Origin: Podaxis mareebaensis
Lineage: Eukaryota; Basidiomycota; Agaricomycetes; Agaricales; Agaricaceae
Length of the DNA: 64,000 nucleotides
Direction of reading: 5' to 3'
Assembly: GCA_018524725.1 (NCBI GenBank)
Contig: JAEUWP010000394.1
Coordinates: 1 to 64,000 of the forward strand
Part shown: positions 35,210 to 46,989 of the stretch, piece by piece
Layout of the letters: the number at the start of each line of letters is the position of its first letter
How positions within the stretch are numbered: the stretch's first letter is position 1
Translations under genes and position numbers: made by a program
The notes under the pieces: model-generated
Seen by the model: only the letters and a program-made list of their open reading frames with translations
Told to the model about the DNA's origin: nothing
Databases searched by the model: none

Positions 35210-36917
35210 TCACCTCTCTTCTGGCATCTCGATCTCCAACGCATGTCTGAAGGATTGCCAAATCGTAGGTCCGTACGCATAATAAGCCGCACCAAATGCT
35301 GCACCTCCTAGGTGTGCCCAATGGTCAAACATTCTGTAGTTGGAGGAAGAGAGACACGATGAGAAAAAATCAATCAAAATGGACAATACACCGAGAAACA
35401 AGGACGAAACATACCGCCATCCTCTCAAAATGCCAATCATATCCAATGCCAACAACCCTCCAACTCCCCATTGGATGTTAATTGGATACGAAGGTGGTAT
35501 AAACAATGCGATTTGCGAATCAGGGAATGCCAGGGCAGTAAGCGTTACCGTGGCATATATCGCTCCAGAGGCGCCCAAACTGGGAAGGATATCTGGGACT
35601 GTTCTCTTTGCGGCGGTCGTTGCTGCCGCGCCGGACGTGGCCGAGACTGCAGCGGCCCAAGTGTCGACTTTCTTTGAGTTGTGTGCTTGAGAAGCAAATT
35701 GGGCTACGAGGCGGGGGTAGCGGAATTTGGTTGCCACGACGTGGGAGACGAGGCCTGAGAAGAGACCGGCTGTGGGAGACGTATCAAACAGAGATACTTG
35801 AGAGTATATCCAGGTACATACCGGAGAGGAAGAACGAGAGGAAGTGGAAGGTGGCGGTTGATTCAAGCATGGGTGGTTGTTGCTTGACCTGCTCTTTGAC
35901 GAGGAAATAATACGCCGCAGAACCTATTATTTGGACGTCGTCAGTTTTCGACATTCCGACCTTCCCAGAAGCACGCAAACTCTCACCAAATCCTTCAAGG
36001 GCTAAACAGTTCATAATCAAATGCAACAACCCTCTATGGCTAGTGAGGCAAAGAGTCAGCCAGCCACTCACACAAGTGAATCGTCCTCAAGTCAAGGACG
36101 ACTCACCTGAACATACTCGTCAACAACGTATACGAAAGACCCGACAGAGGATTATGCATAAACCGCACAGTCATCGCAGACTGCCACCTCGGAATCTTCC
36201 ACGCAGCCCACACAGCAGCGTTGAGCAAGCACAATTTCCAACATAGTCTCTTTCCCTCCGACGCATCCACCCAGGGCTGGAGGACCGCAACAAGGCCACC
36301 AGCTGTCCACGACCTGATTATTGGAGGAAGTTCTTGCAGTAGCGCGTTGATTTCTGCAAACCATTCACGGAGCCTCTATTGCGCATAATATAGAGAGTGT
36401 GTGTGAGTCCCTTAGACGAACCGGAGAAAGATTGTGCCAGCGCACCTTAACAAACTCAGCTTGTTGAGCCCGTTTCAGGTCAATAGTCGTAATCGACGTC
36501 AAGTGCCACGTAGTTGAAAGCGTCGTCAACTTCTTCTTCCAGTACTCGGTCTCAATGTTTGTCCGCTGTGCTGCATAACTGAAAGCAAATAACGACCCAA
36601 ACGCGACAAACTACACCCAGTAAAACGTCAACTCGTCAACACTTCGTTGTTCCTATACCGGGTTGAGATCAAGAACGCACCAGAATTTGTTTCCCCGCTC
36701 TTGGCCTCCCAACCTTCTCAGTGAATGCCTCAGCCTGTACTTCTGACGCAACCTTTTCGCGGAACGAAGGGATTCCACTCCGAGTTTCCTGTTTCAGGAC
36801 GTTGGTGAGCTGGAGGCGTGTTCGCGGTGACGAGTGAAAGAAGGATTGGTTTCTGAGTGTCGGGCCTCTAGAGATTGCCATCCGATATGGCGCCATGGGG
36901 CGCAGAATCCATTGCAT
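35210..36917 (-). CDS. Mitochondrial rhomboid protease (PARL/Pcp1 type)
   Basis: A multi-exon minus-strand gene. The N-terminus MQWILRPMAPYRMAISRGPT, then FFHSSPRTRLQ, is Arg/Ser-rich without acids, like a mitochondrial presequence. The membrane part includes TVRFMHNPLSGLSYTLLTSM, SHRGLLHLIMNCLALEGFG (rhomboid H..xN helix), LFSGLVSHVVATKF, the catalytic Ser motif LGASGAIYAT, and the catalytic His helix FDHWAHLGGAAFG. The order and motifs fit the intramembrane protease of the inner mitochondrial membrane that in yeast processes Mgm1 and Ccp1. At least six short introns split it; one lies between GWR and MFDHW (about 35338-35415). The ATG at 36917 was chosen to begin the presequence. Confidence 0.85.
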
Positions 36918-37296
36918 CTGAACCGATGCAGAGTCTGCGTGGATCGGAGCGGAATGAGGGTCAAACGGCAAGGGATACGGTGAAATTTGGGGTTAGGGTT
37001 TATGACGTTTCGCAATGATTCCAACGCGTCTCCTCGGCATACATACCTCTCCCATTTCACCACGTGGACAAGGACTTGATAAGTGATTGAATAACGATGT
37101 CATTGAGATTTCGTGGATCCATTAGATATCGGAATATCAATTTATCAGGTGCCTTGGTGACACGGTTTTCTGAAATACTGGTCCTCGAAGGACACCAATG
37201 TCGCGTGCATCCGATCACTCTGAGAGACCATGGCATGAAGGTATCAAAGTATAGTCGTGGTCATTCACAGTGAGCGCATATATCCATTGCGTATGT
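36918..37296. other. Intergenic region upstream of the rhomboid gene
   Basis: No gene seen; promoter of the rhomboid gene presumed here. Confidence 0.5.
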
Positions 37297-38110
37297 CTAC
37301 CGCATAAACCAAGGCGCATTGAGAATGCCTAAATTATCCCAAGCTTGACACTCTTCATGGAACCGTTCACAACCAGGCATCTTGAGCATCACTGCCTGCT
37401 CCTCTCGTTCGCAATTGGGACCAAAAATCGCAAGTGGATTCACATAATCCCAATATTCTGGGTGCCTCCGTGAGAATCCTCTCGGGTGACAATGAAGTGA
37501 CGGCTCACCAGCCAGCATATTCCCAGTCAATAATGCCTGATAAATGCCCATCCTTTGCCATGATGTCCCGGGGTGCGAAGTCACCATGCCCAAAAAACAA
37601 TCCTGTATTCCTTATCCTCGAGCTTCCTCACTGATTTCTTCAGTTCTTCGAGATCTAGGAAACCGTCTGTGTCTCTCCAGGTTGTAAGGCTTTGATGGAA
37701 CTCGCGCGGATTCTCTTTCCGGTCATACTTGCACTCTGGAAGAACCATGTTTTCTATGCTTTAGCCATTTAATCCACAAACTGCAGTCCCATGAGGGCTG
37801 ACAAAAGCACTCCCCGAGACATGCAGCAACCCCAGCCATTATGACGTCCAACTCTTCCTCAGAATATGATTGATAGACGTCCACAAGAAGTTCTCCGGGT
37901 ATCCTGGTCATGAGTATGGTTTTACTTTCGCCAGGCCCTCTCTGTCCATAGCATAGAACACGAGGATGGGAAGTCTCATCGCGTGAGCCATCATCGTTCC
38001 TCGTGCTTCACACTCGCCATCGTCAACGTATCTGCGCGATTTGATGAGGAGTCCAAAAGGGAGTTCGTAGATATCTGGCCTAGGGCTCTGAATGCCCGGT
38101 CAATAACGTA
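37297..38110 (-). pseudogene. APH-type phosphotransferase-like gene, apparently broken
   Basis: Minus-strand fragments form the order of an aminoglycoside/choline-kinase-like (APH, PF01636) domain. ELPFGLLIKSRRY comes first, then ECEARGTMMAHAMRLP, then PRVLCYGQRGPGESKTILM, TRIPGELLVDVYQSYSEEEL, FGHGDFAPRDIMAKDG (catalytic Brenner HGD motif), SGIIDWEYAG, and HPEYWDYVNPLAIFG. A GT...AG intron near 37475-37520 would join WEYAG to PEYWDY. However, MRLPI and PRVLCYG are in different frames only a few bases apart (about 37970-37985) with no room for an intron. A second frame change near 37735 lacks a good splice pair. Such kinases phosphorylate small hydroxylated molecules or are orphan kinase-like proteins. 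I judge it a decaying copy; a sequencing error is possible. Confidence 0.55.
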
Positions 38111-38924
38111 TGTACCATTTGGAGAACTTGATCAGCGCAAGGCTGATATAATTGCATAGACAGTTCAGCCAGGGCCACTTCCACCAGGGGGTCCACGCAA
38201 TGGGTAAGCTCGTGACCTACAAACGGAGGTCAATCATGGATTAATCTTTTGAGCTCCAACTTACTGGTGGTTCTTCGCTTATAGATAGACCGTAGGGAAC
38301 GCGCCTCGGTCGACGGTGGAAATTTGAGAAAAAGAAGCGAAGAAGCGAACGATATAAACCAGTAATAAAGATAGAAGATAGAATGGGTCACAAGACGTTG
38401 TTGATTGACATAGACACCTGATCCGGCAACGCGTGTCCCTGACCTGAAGGGTCCAGAACAACCCTGGAACAACCCCTGCGTAACCTTTACGCCATCTTCT
38501 GGCATCCAGTCGCAAGCTAAGTTCACGCGCATACTTAAGACATTGGCCTTTTTAGGCGCATCTCGTTGGCCGCCCGTGTAGGCATAGGCACTCGTGTATT
38601 AGTTGCTCTAATATAAGATAAAACGTATCCTGAAGTAGTGATATCCGAGTAGAAGTGTGTTGACTGCCTAACTCTGCCATGAATGAGAGCACGGCTTATG
38701 CTCTGTAGTAACGGATGGTATTAAATGATCGATATATGTGAACGTTCCTAAAGAGAGAAAATATGATGAGGCAGTGTCAACTGGATATCTGCTAGTGTAT
38801 ATGCAAGGGTTTATATCTAATTCCAAGAAAAGAGAGATCGACGAAGAAGATGCAACAGACTCGGGACAGTTAGAGCACAGGGAGGGCAGGAGGTTCTGCT
38901 TCACCACGACCGAGTGCATCCCAA
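38111..38924. other. Intergenic region
   Basis: No recognisable gene. The minus frame at 38230-38532 contains a hydrophobic stretch (FYLYYWFISFASSLLFL) but no family similarity. Confidence 0.45.
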
Positions 38925-40816
38925 TCATTTCAAGAGTTCAGCTATGCTGCAGAGGAACGGTATATGTACGCACATCGTGGCAAATAGAGGATGCCCCTTC
39001 ATCTGCTTTACGGTGAGACGTTTGTGTGGACGTTCATGAAGGGCCTGGCGAGTATCATCATTAGCTTGTCTCAACATGGTGCTGAAAGGTCGGGGGACTT
39101 ACCCCACAGAAGAAACTGTATTCGTCACCAGACATGCCGGACTCTTCTTGATAAATGTAAACCTTATCCTTGACGAAGTCGTCTGTCTCCGAATCGTACC
39201 CAAAAGGAGCCTAAGCCCAGGTCAGCTCTAAGTACTAGCCACAAAGTAGAAAGCCACATACCGTCCCAGTAATTAACCAATGATAGACGCACGCCGCTCC
39301 AAAGTAATCAACGCCATGACTATGCGCCTCGCCCTTCCAGACCTCGGGTGCTGTGTAGGCCTCTGTACCGGACTTAGTATTGACGGTATGAGGGTTATGG
39401 TGTGTAGCCCAGAGTAATGGGAAGTGGTCCCCGCCAAGTTTCTTCAACGCGACGAACTCAGGGTACTCCTGCGCGGAGACGGCATTGTGATCGAACGTAA
39501 CGGCCAAACCGAAATCAATCAACTTCACGTTGCCTTGAGCATCCAGCATGACATTGTCGAGTTTGATATCGTGGTGTATTATGCCGAGTGTATGAATGGA
39601 ATGGATGGCAAGAATCTATCTCCTAGGTCACGAATGGTAGTGAAGGGTGATGGGGTAGTAACACCCACAAGCTGGGCCACGTAGAACTTGGCGTTCTCTG
39701 GTGGAATAGTACCGTCGCAAGCCTCTAAAGTATCCAACAAACTGCCTCCAGGGCAGTAGGTCTGCAAGGCTCGAAATCAGTACATATATACTCCACGGAA
39801 GAAACGACGTTCACCGTAGCAAGCAAAACGTGATCAGTTGTAAATTGAAGATACTCCAACTGAGTAGCCCACTGGGTGTTGCTCTTGATCCGCTCGAGAG
39901 CTTCGACTTCCAGAGTAATTGTAACGTTTGCTTTTGGGCCCTGTTTCATGAATTTGATCGCATATAGCTGTTTGTCCCTCCCTTTTCCGAGAAAGACTGT
40001 CCCGAAACTGCCATTTCCGATACACCGGTCAATGCGGAGACCCTTCATGAACGATTCCGTGCAGTCAAAGAGAGAAAGAGGATCGTAAAACTGTTCTTGG
40101 ATTTCGCCACTAGTGTCATTTTTTACTATATCCGCAGAAGTGGATGCGTTGATGGTAGCCAATTCAGAGTTGAGGCCTTCAGTAGCTGAAGGACCCAGGG
40201 CGACAGAGGAAGTCCGGGAGAGTGATGATAAGGGAACCCTGTCTCTGCAGGCCAGCGACGATACGAGCTTCGTAGCTGGGAGTGGTGCGGGAGTAACAGG
40301 CCCAGTAAACTCGCAGTCGTGTAAATCGCTTGCATCGTCGGTATGTGCCGTCCCGAGTGATTCTGGCGCTTGATTATTCAATGGTCTAGTTTGGTCTTCC
40401 ATGAGGCTGTCATCCGAGAAGGTGCCACCTGAGGCATTAGTGACTCTTTGCTGGATACGGCCTATATAGGATCCTTTCGATGTCTCCGGCGGCCAGTACT
40501 TGAGGAGGGAGTAGATCCGGGAGCGCAGTAAAACCTTATCCCAAGAAATGAGGCCAAGGGGGGATAGTTGTATCATTAGGCAGTTGAGCATCATAGATCT
40601 TGTAATCTCCCAACCTGTGACCAGAAGAATCCGGAGGGCTCGAAGACGTAGAAGCTCCTGACTCCAAAAGTATGTTACCAACTGCCGAGAGAGATATACA
40701 GCCGGCCTAGAGCTAATCCCTCCTTTCCCGAAGGCGAAGATGTAACCGTATATAGACACGAGCTGGATGACCTTGCCGAGAGCTTGAAATAACCACCAGA
40801 GGGCAACATTTGCCAT
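38925..40816 (-). CDS. Ser/Thr protein kinase, copy 2 of the family
   Basis: Minus-strand paralogue of the kinase at 23800-25972. It has the lead-in PLSLFDCTESFMKGL, glycine loop IGNGSFGTVF, YAIKFMKQ (VAIK Lys), TYCPGGSLLDTL, catalytic loop HHDIKLDN, and LIDFGLAVTFDHNAVSAQEY (DFG and the shared long insert). APEVWKG, PFGYDSETDDF and the tail RLTVKQMKGHPLFATMCVHI follow, ending IAELLK at 38925. Exons are separated by short introns after VLLATV, before ILAIHSIHT, after ITGT and after FFCG. The ATG at 40816 (MANVALWWLFQALGKVIQLV, hydrophobic) is the first in the main exon. An upstream exon around 40950-41173 reading SSSLFRRIFSAIFANL could add a membrane segment, but the splice join is not clean. 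Confidence 0.75.
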
Positions 40817-41815
40817 AGAGAGGGGCGACCGCTGTGTCGGGCAGAAGGTAATGGATTGACAGATTGCTCGTAATCGTCTAGGCTTCGGCTGGAGGATGGT
40901 GACACAAGTCAACCAGGTGAAGTCTTTGAGTTCAAGAGACCGGAGGAGGCGTCATGTGAGAAAGATGGCGGAGTGCAAGGTTGAGGCTGAAGCCTGGAGC
41001 CTCCTGAAGGAGGTGGCGGTGCCAATGATGACGAGTGACCATGTACGAACAAGGAAGCTGCACGCCGTAAAAGCGATGGAAAGCAGATGGAAGAGAAAGA
41101 GGGAGGGTATATGGAACATTGTCAGGTTTGCGAAAATTGCGGAAAAGATTCTGCGAAAGAGAGAGGATGACATTCAGGTCTAAATGAGGGAGAAATTGCT
41201 GCAAGAGAGAAAAGGCGGGAGTGGGATCTCGAAGGAGAGGGGAGAAGGGTTCCCTAGCAGAACGGCACCCGGAAGAGGGGGAGGTCGTACTTTCTACTTC
41301 TGCCCTCTAACGAGAGATGGTAAAAGCCAATGAAAGAGCGTATATGTGAGACAGCGACATGCCGATCATTGAAAGATATGGCACCGAAGTAGGAGGATCT
41401 GTGCAGTCAAGAATGCAATGGGATTAGAGGCCGAGAAATCCATGCTGACGGACACAAGAGTGGACTTCGAAGACATAGAATTCAATGTCTCAAGCTGTAC
41501 GGCAAGCATGAGACACTCGCAAGCCTGTTTCCAGAGTCTCCGAGAAATTCGGCCGTATGGATCGCAAGTGAGTGCAACTCGAGGAGTCATTGTGACGGTC
41601 CTAGCTCAAGAGTGTCACATATAGTTCATAGTCCCAGGGACAACTGAGAGCTCAGTTCCCCTTGTTCCGGTACCATGTGCCGTATCAAGACAGAATGCCA
41701 TATTAGAATCTAGATACCGAATAAACAAGTCCAACAGTAGCTACAAGCAACATAAGCGTCAATGCAGCCGAAACACGACGATATCCGAGAAATTTTGATA
41801 GTTCGCTGGCTATCT
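40817..41815. other. Region between kinase 2 and ERG7
   Basis: It may contain a 5' exon of kinase 2 near 40950-41173. The rest (41205-41815) shows no gene. Confidence 0.4.
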
Positions 41816-44629
41816 AATGCCCATTCCCATTAGCTTTGCCATTGGTATGCCCGTTCCCAACGGTCTTCTTCGCTTTCAGTTCTTTCAAATATTGATGGGC
41901 CTTTCCGAGCATCCAGATTGGGAACGAAAACTTGAAGTTGGGGTAGGCGATGGCGCACGTCTTGTTGAAGATACCTTCAATAGCTTCCTGTGGCCATGAG
42001 CCATTCTATGCTATTGTGTTAGACAATAGGACGAGGGGGAAAGGGAAAGATAACACACAGGAAGCTGGCGGGACATGACGAGGCGCACGCCACGTTCAAT
42101 GGGTTCCGCGTGAGGGTACTTGGCGTACATTAGAGCCATGACAGCCCAACATGTTTGTACAACTTGGGTATTTTCATGTTCTACCCATGCGCTTTGCTCG
42201 CAGGACTACCCGCAAATCCGTTAGCGACCCTTTTCCTGATATAGGGCAGAAGGAAGGATCGCACCTTGTAGCTCTCACCCCAGCCACCGTCAGCGCGCTG
42301 CTTGCCGACCAGGAACTCGCAAGCCCTCCTTGAGTACTCGCTCGTCTCATAGGTCTCTCCCACGAGAGCAAGAGACTCCAGAGCAAATTGTGTAGCATAC
42401 GTGAAGCAGATGCCCCAGGAACCAACCCAACCACCTTCAGGTTTTTGCGCCTCGTGGAGGTATTGGATAGCGCGTTGTATAGTCCGTCTGCATGATGGGT
42501 TAATTGGATACAATATAGGAAGATTATCGATTCACTCAATGTCCTTTGTGCGATAGTCGGGGTAGATTTTGCGGAAAATTGCAAGAGAGGTGATGACAGA
42601 GGTTGTGCATTCAGGATAAGGATACTCGATCATGATATCACCTTTTTATAGCCGTTTTTAGTGAGCAGAACGTCCTTCCCCTGGGAGTAAAGACGTACCG
42701 AAAACTTCAGCAGGGTTTAGCCACTCAAGCCACTTCGGTCCTCTGATGAGTTCGTAGCTTGCATAACCACCATTGGGGTTTTGCATGGTGAGGAGGACGT
42801 CAATAGCATCAAACATACGGCGGTCCGAAATTAGCTTGGGAGTAAAGCTGAGAGCGGACGTGAGACGAGCTTCAGATTGGGACGAGGGAACACTTACTCA
42901 AGATGATGTTGAAGGTACATAGCTGCCTTCAAACCTTCACCGGTGCAATCGCTGACGGTATAACCTTGCTCCTTGGTACTTGTGCATATGACATGTCAGT
43001 TAGCACTCAGAATGACAGGACACAAGGTTATACCTGAAACCCCATGCACCCCTAGTCGTGTGGCGATAACTCGTATGGTAGTGCTTTGGGTTATCCCGGA
43101 TTTGCGCCTCGTCAAGCCAGTGTAAAGCCTTGATCAAACTTTCCCTGTTCTCCTCCAGCTTCGCTAACCGAGTTTCGACAAGAGCCTGCGTAATGAACCC
43201 AAGATCCCAAAGTTGGCTTCCATTGGTTCCACACATTCTCATACCGTCTTCACCCAACCACATGAAATCTTGACGCTTGATTTCGTGCATTTTGTACGCG
43301 TGACTTTCTGGACCTTCGGCATGGGCACGTGCGACGAGGTTGAACATCTTCGAAACGGGGCCGAGGGTTTGATAGTCGGTGTTTTCGTCTTCATAAACGA
43401 TGAGTTGATAAGCATACTTGACGGCTGCAGCACGCAGGGGTGGAATTGTGCATTGTTCATAAGCTCCAAGGGCGACATTGATGGCATCGAAGAGTTTTGA
43501 ATGAGGGGAGTACAGGTCGACTTTGCAAACATTGTTGCATTGGTCTGGCCAATAAATGGAGTAATAATCTTGTGTATACAACTCCTAATGGAAGAAAAAC
43601 CATCAGTTAGAAAAAGTGGTCAGACTTTTATGAGTGTGAGAATCACCTGGCGCAGAGCTCGGACGAGGTCGTTCTCGGGGAATGTATATCTGATGCCATA
43701 CAGGTAGCTCATAGGTACGTAGACTGTCCGAGTGTGGATCCACCATCTGTGAGGGTGAATCGGTAGCCAGTCCGGCAGCAGCCTGCATGAAATATAAGTT
43801 TTGGTAGAACGATGTTGAAAGAAGGCATACCAAAGCTCAGGGGGTACTGGGTTGTTCCCCTCCCAGTCGTAAACATTCAGAAGGGACAGCCAGAATTTAC
43901 CCCATGCAGGGATAGCAGCGGCACCACCTGTGTGTAGGTTCATAAGTCGAGATAAATCGTCATCATGATGATTTGGACAGACCGAGCTTATGGAGGCAAG
44001 CGCGTGCTTTCACGCAGACGGGATGGTCAGCGTCGACACCTAGGACGCGCAGCGCGACGTAGTTCAGCCCCGTGCCGAAACAGGTCGACTCTCCTTCAAC
44101 ATGTCTGCAATAACAAAAATTAGTTTAATTGCGCCTCACAGTATATTATAACACCCACATGCCCCAACCACCATCTACAGGATGAGCTCGGTTAAACAAA
44201 TATCGAATCATTTCCAGACGTTCTTCTTCTTTGAAGGTCATTCCGGATATATAGGAGCCAATGACGAGGCCAGGAAGCAAGAACATAGGTCCACCGTATT
44301 CACCAGGCCAGTGACCATCGTCGGACTGAAGGTGTTTGTAAAACTCGTAACCATTCTTCGCGGCTTCGTATGCGTCTTTTGCAGGTGGCAAATCCGGAAG
44401 CCCCTAAGGAAGGATGTAAGATCACGCAAAGCCTAGATAAACAGCAACGCACCGTGTCCAAGCCAAGCCAGAACTTGTCTACAGCATTCTGGGGCCAGGC
44501 CCTGAGCTCCTCGTCAGTCTTGAGGTAGTGCCATGTGTGTCGACCTCCATCGTTTGCAAGCAACCGCCAGCGCGAGTAGTCTGTGAATGGCTTTTCTCCG
44601 GACGGTCCAACGTCAACTTTCGAATACAT
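41816..44629 (-). CDS. ERG7: Lanosterol synthase (oxidosqualene cyclase)
   Basis: This enzyme cyclises 2,3-oxidosqualene to lanosterol in ergosterol synthesis, at the ER or lipid droplet. On the minus strand from ATG 44629: [81 protein letters not shown], and then the catalytic acid motif [16 protein letters not shown] (DCTAE in most eukaryotes). [33 protein letters not shown] and LPNGSWPQE follow (QW-type repeats). It ends in a Gly/Asn-rich tail at 41816. Many introns of about 50-60 nt interrupt it. Length is about 730-740 residues, as expected. It is divergent from ARP9 across about 156 bp. Confidence 0.92.
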
Positions 44630-44785
44630 GGTGGGTAATTTCAGGAACTTGTCGAACGACGAAGGCTCATATCATACGATGCTAAAATGAGTGCCCATAT
44701 GGAGATAGCCTCAATAAACGCCGGAAACTAGTCTGCACACTCCGAACCCTAACCTTAGTGCCGGTCCTGTTGATTCTCTCCCAGC
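44630..44785. promoter_or_regulatory. Bidirectional promoter ERG7 / ARP9
   Basis: Only 156 bp between the two divergent ATGs. No TATA box seen. Confidence 0.5.
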
Positions 44786-46526
44786 ATGTCTTTGCGCGAC
44801 GCAAATGTTATTATCATCGAGACCGGCAGAACAGTTGTGAGGGCGGGTCTTGGACTGTATGACCTTCTGAAGAGACCTAGCGTGGTGCGTTGCTTGAGCC
44901 CTTTTTGTCAATTGAAGCGCTGAAACGCGCCTTTTGATTGTTTGTACAGGAAATACCTGCGCGCGTCGGTCTGCGGAGAGGCGCGTCGGGTGATACCAAC
45001 GCACCAACAAGAGACGGAAGTGTTTTTGAAACCGTAACGGCGTCCAACAGTCGAGCGACATCTGCTTTGCCGCAACCACTAAAAGCTGCAGTTACGGATT
45101 ATCTTGTTGGCACACAACTGGATGAAGCGATCGCCGCGGGACAAGACGTCATTATTTCGTGGCCGTTTGCGAAAGGAGATATTGCAGATTGGACGCAGGC
45201 CGAAGCTATTTGGTATGTGCACTCAGGTGTACTTGTTCAATCATCGACACGATTAACAACTATTATAAAAGGAAGTATATCCTCTTTAATCAACTACAAC
45301 GGCGGCGGGTCCAAAACGAATCACCCGTCCTTCTATCCATTGCCCCTGGGCTCTCGCGGGCGACGTACGAGCGCATCTGCCAGGTGTTCTTCGAGCGCTT
45401 CAATGCCGCCGGTTTTGGCATCATTGAACGACCTATGGCACAAATGTACGCCGTGAACAGCCTGAGCGGTGTTGTGGTCGATATTGGTGACTACGAGACA
45501 GACATTACGCCCATTTACGAAGGATTCATCATTCATCACGCAAAGGCTCGCGTATCCTTGGGTCTCAAGGATTGCGAAATCTACCTCGCGAACCTCCTAC
45601 GATCCAACCAAAATGTTATGAACACCCTTTCCCCTCCTGAAAACCCCCTTGACCCTGAAGTGTTACAGGAACAACTACTGCAACTCGTGCAACAGCTATG
45701 GAAGGAAGGTCATATCAAGGTACCCTCAGATGGTGAAACAGCCATTCCAGAGGACGATGGCGTGACCGATATTGCAGCCATAGTGGTGGCGGGCAAGGAG
45801 AAGGCCGTGATAGAAAGTGGAATGAAGAAAAAGGCTACAGCAAAGGCAACAGCCGCGGAGCTCGCTCGAGCCCGTGAAATCGAAGCCATGGATCTAATCA
45901 CGATACAATTCGGTTCGCATTCCCTCACACTCGGGAAAGAACGGCACAGAATGTGCGAACCCCTCTTTGACCCCAAACTGCTGAACGGACTTGAGGGACT
46001 TCCATTGCGCGAAGGAGACGAATTGCTACGCCCACTACAAGAAATCACCGCCCATGCTGTCAACTTGACTGATCTCGATCAACGCATGTATATCTGGCAG
46101 GGATTGGTCGTTACTGGAGATATAACACGGCATGTTAAAGGTGCGTACGCCCCGGTTCGCCATGTGGTGCATGGTAACCGATTATTTGGCGCATTCCAGG
46201 TATTGGGCTTGCACTGCAGTCTAGGTTGGCCCCATTCTTGTATAGCCCCGAGGCTTCGATGGATATCCAGCCTCGTTCCGTTCGTGTACTGAGTGTACCC
46301 GATTACTACGCAGAGTACCGCGAGACAGGGAATGGCTATGCAGCCTTCCTAGGGGCCAGCATCACAGCTAAGGTCAGTCTTTGTCACCATCACCACGGGC
46401 ATTGCGGCTTATTGTCTTCGGAAGATCATTTTCAACGAATCCGGTGGGAGAAACTATGTATCAAAATCGGAATATGCGAATAGGGGCCCCCATTCCATCA
46501 TCGATATGACACCCGCCCTGATATAA
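44786..46526 (+). CDS. ARP9: Actin-related protein Arp9 (SWI/SNF, RSC subunit)
   Basis: Starts MSLRDANVIIIETGRTVVRA, an actin-fold phosphate-1 loop. Exon 2 begins EIPARVGLRRG after a 65-nt intron (44885-44949). An intron inside W/KYILFNQLQ (about 45213-45271) joins the next frame. Further markers are LLSIAPGLSRATYERICQVF, GFGIIERPMAQMYAVNSLSG, VVVDIGDYETDITPIYEG (phosphate-2 loop), then a long Arp9-specific charged insert (KKKATAKATAAELARAREIE). After that come WQGLVVTGDITRHVKG, RVLSVPDYYAEYRETGNGYA and AAFLGASITAK, and the end SIIDMTPALI. The insert and the VVTGDI motif fit Arp9 better than conventional actin. It is a nuclear structural subunit of chromatin remodellers. Confidence 0.85.
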
Positions 46527-46936
46527 TCTGTATTACTATTTTGTAGTGTGTACGACACCCTTTTTGATCCCTACACTTTCTGGACATGCCGAGTACACGG
46601 GTTTTCCGAGTTACCTTATTGTTGGAACCCTTTGGCCTGGAATGGATTGACTGTTTGACCAAGCCCAATTCATAAGGGCCCTACGCCAGAACGGCCATTT
46701 CTGCGCCACCCTTGAGAACTGCGAGCGGATGCAATCCAAACCCGGTACCCTGATTCACGCACACTGCTCAGAAAACATTGTAGATCATCAATCTATATGT
46801 GTGTCCTTGGTTTGTACTTGCCTTGACTTGTTTTAAATGTTCGAAAGGGGTAATGCATGGGCCTCACTTGTGATCACAGGTCCTCTCCTCGTGTTGGAAT
46901 GATGCAGTGGCAGTTGTTCTTGACTCCTCGAGGGAT

Positions 46937-46989
46937 CACGTCAAATTAAGAAACAAGATTTCGAGAATGGTTTTCCTTAATTTGGCGTG
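46937..46989. repeat. Inverted repeat with 17-nt arms
   Basis: Arms CACGTCAAATTAAGAAA (46937-46953) and TTCCTTAATTTGGCGTG (46973-46989) pair with two mismatches or G-T pairs across a 19-nt loop. Downstream of ARP9. It could be a small MITE relic or an RNA hairpin. Confidence 0.5.

Noticed and set aside
38230..38532. 100-residue minus frame with a hydrophobic segment
   Set aside because: No family similarity, no supporting splice or promoter signals; treated as chance.
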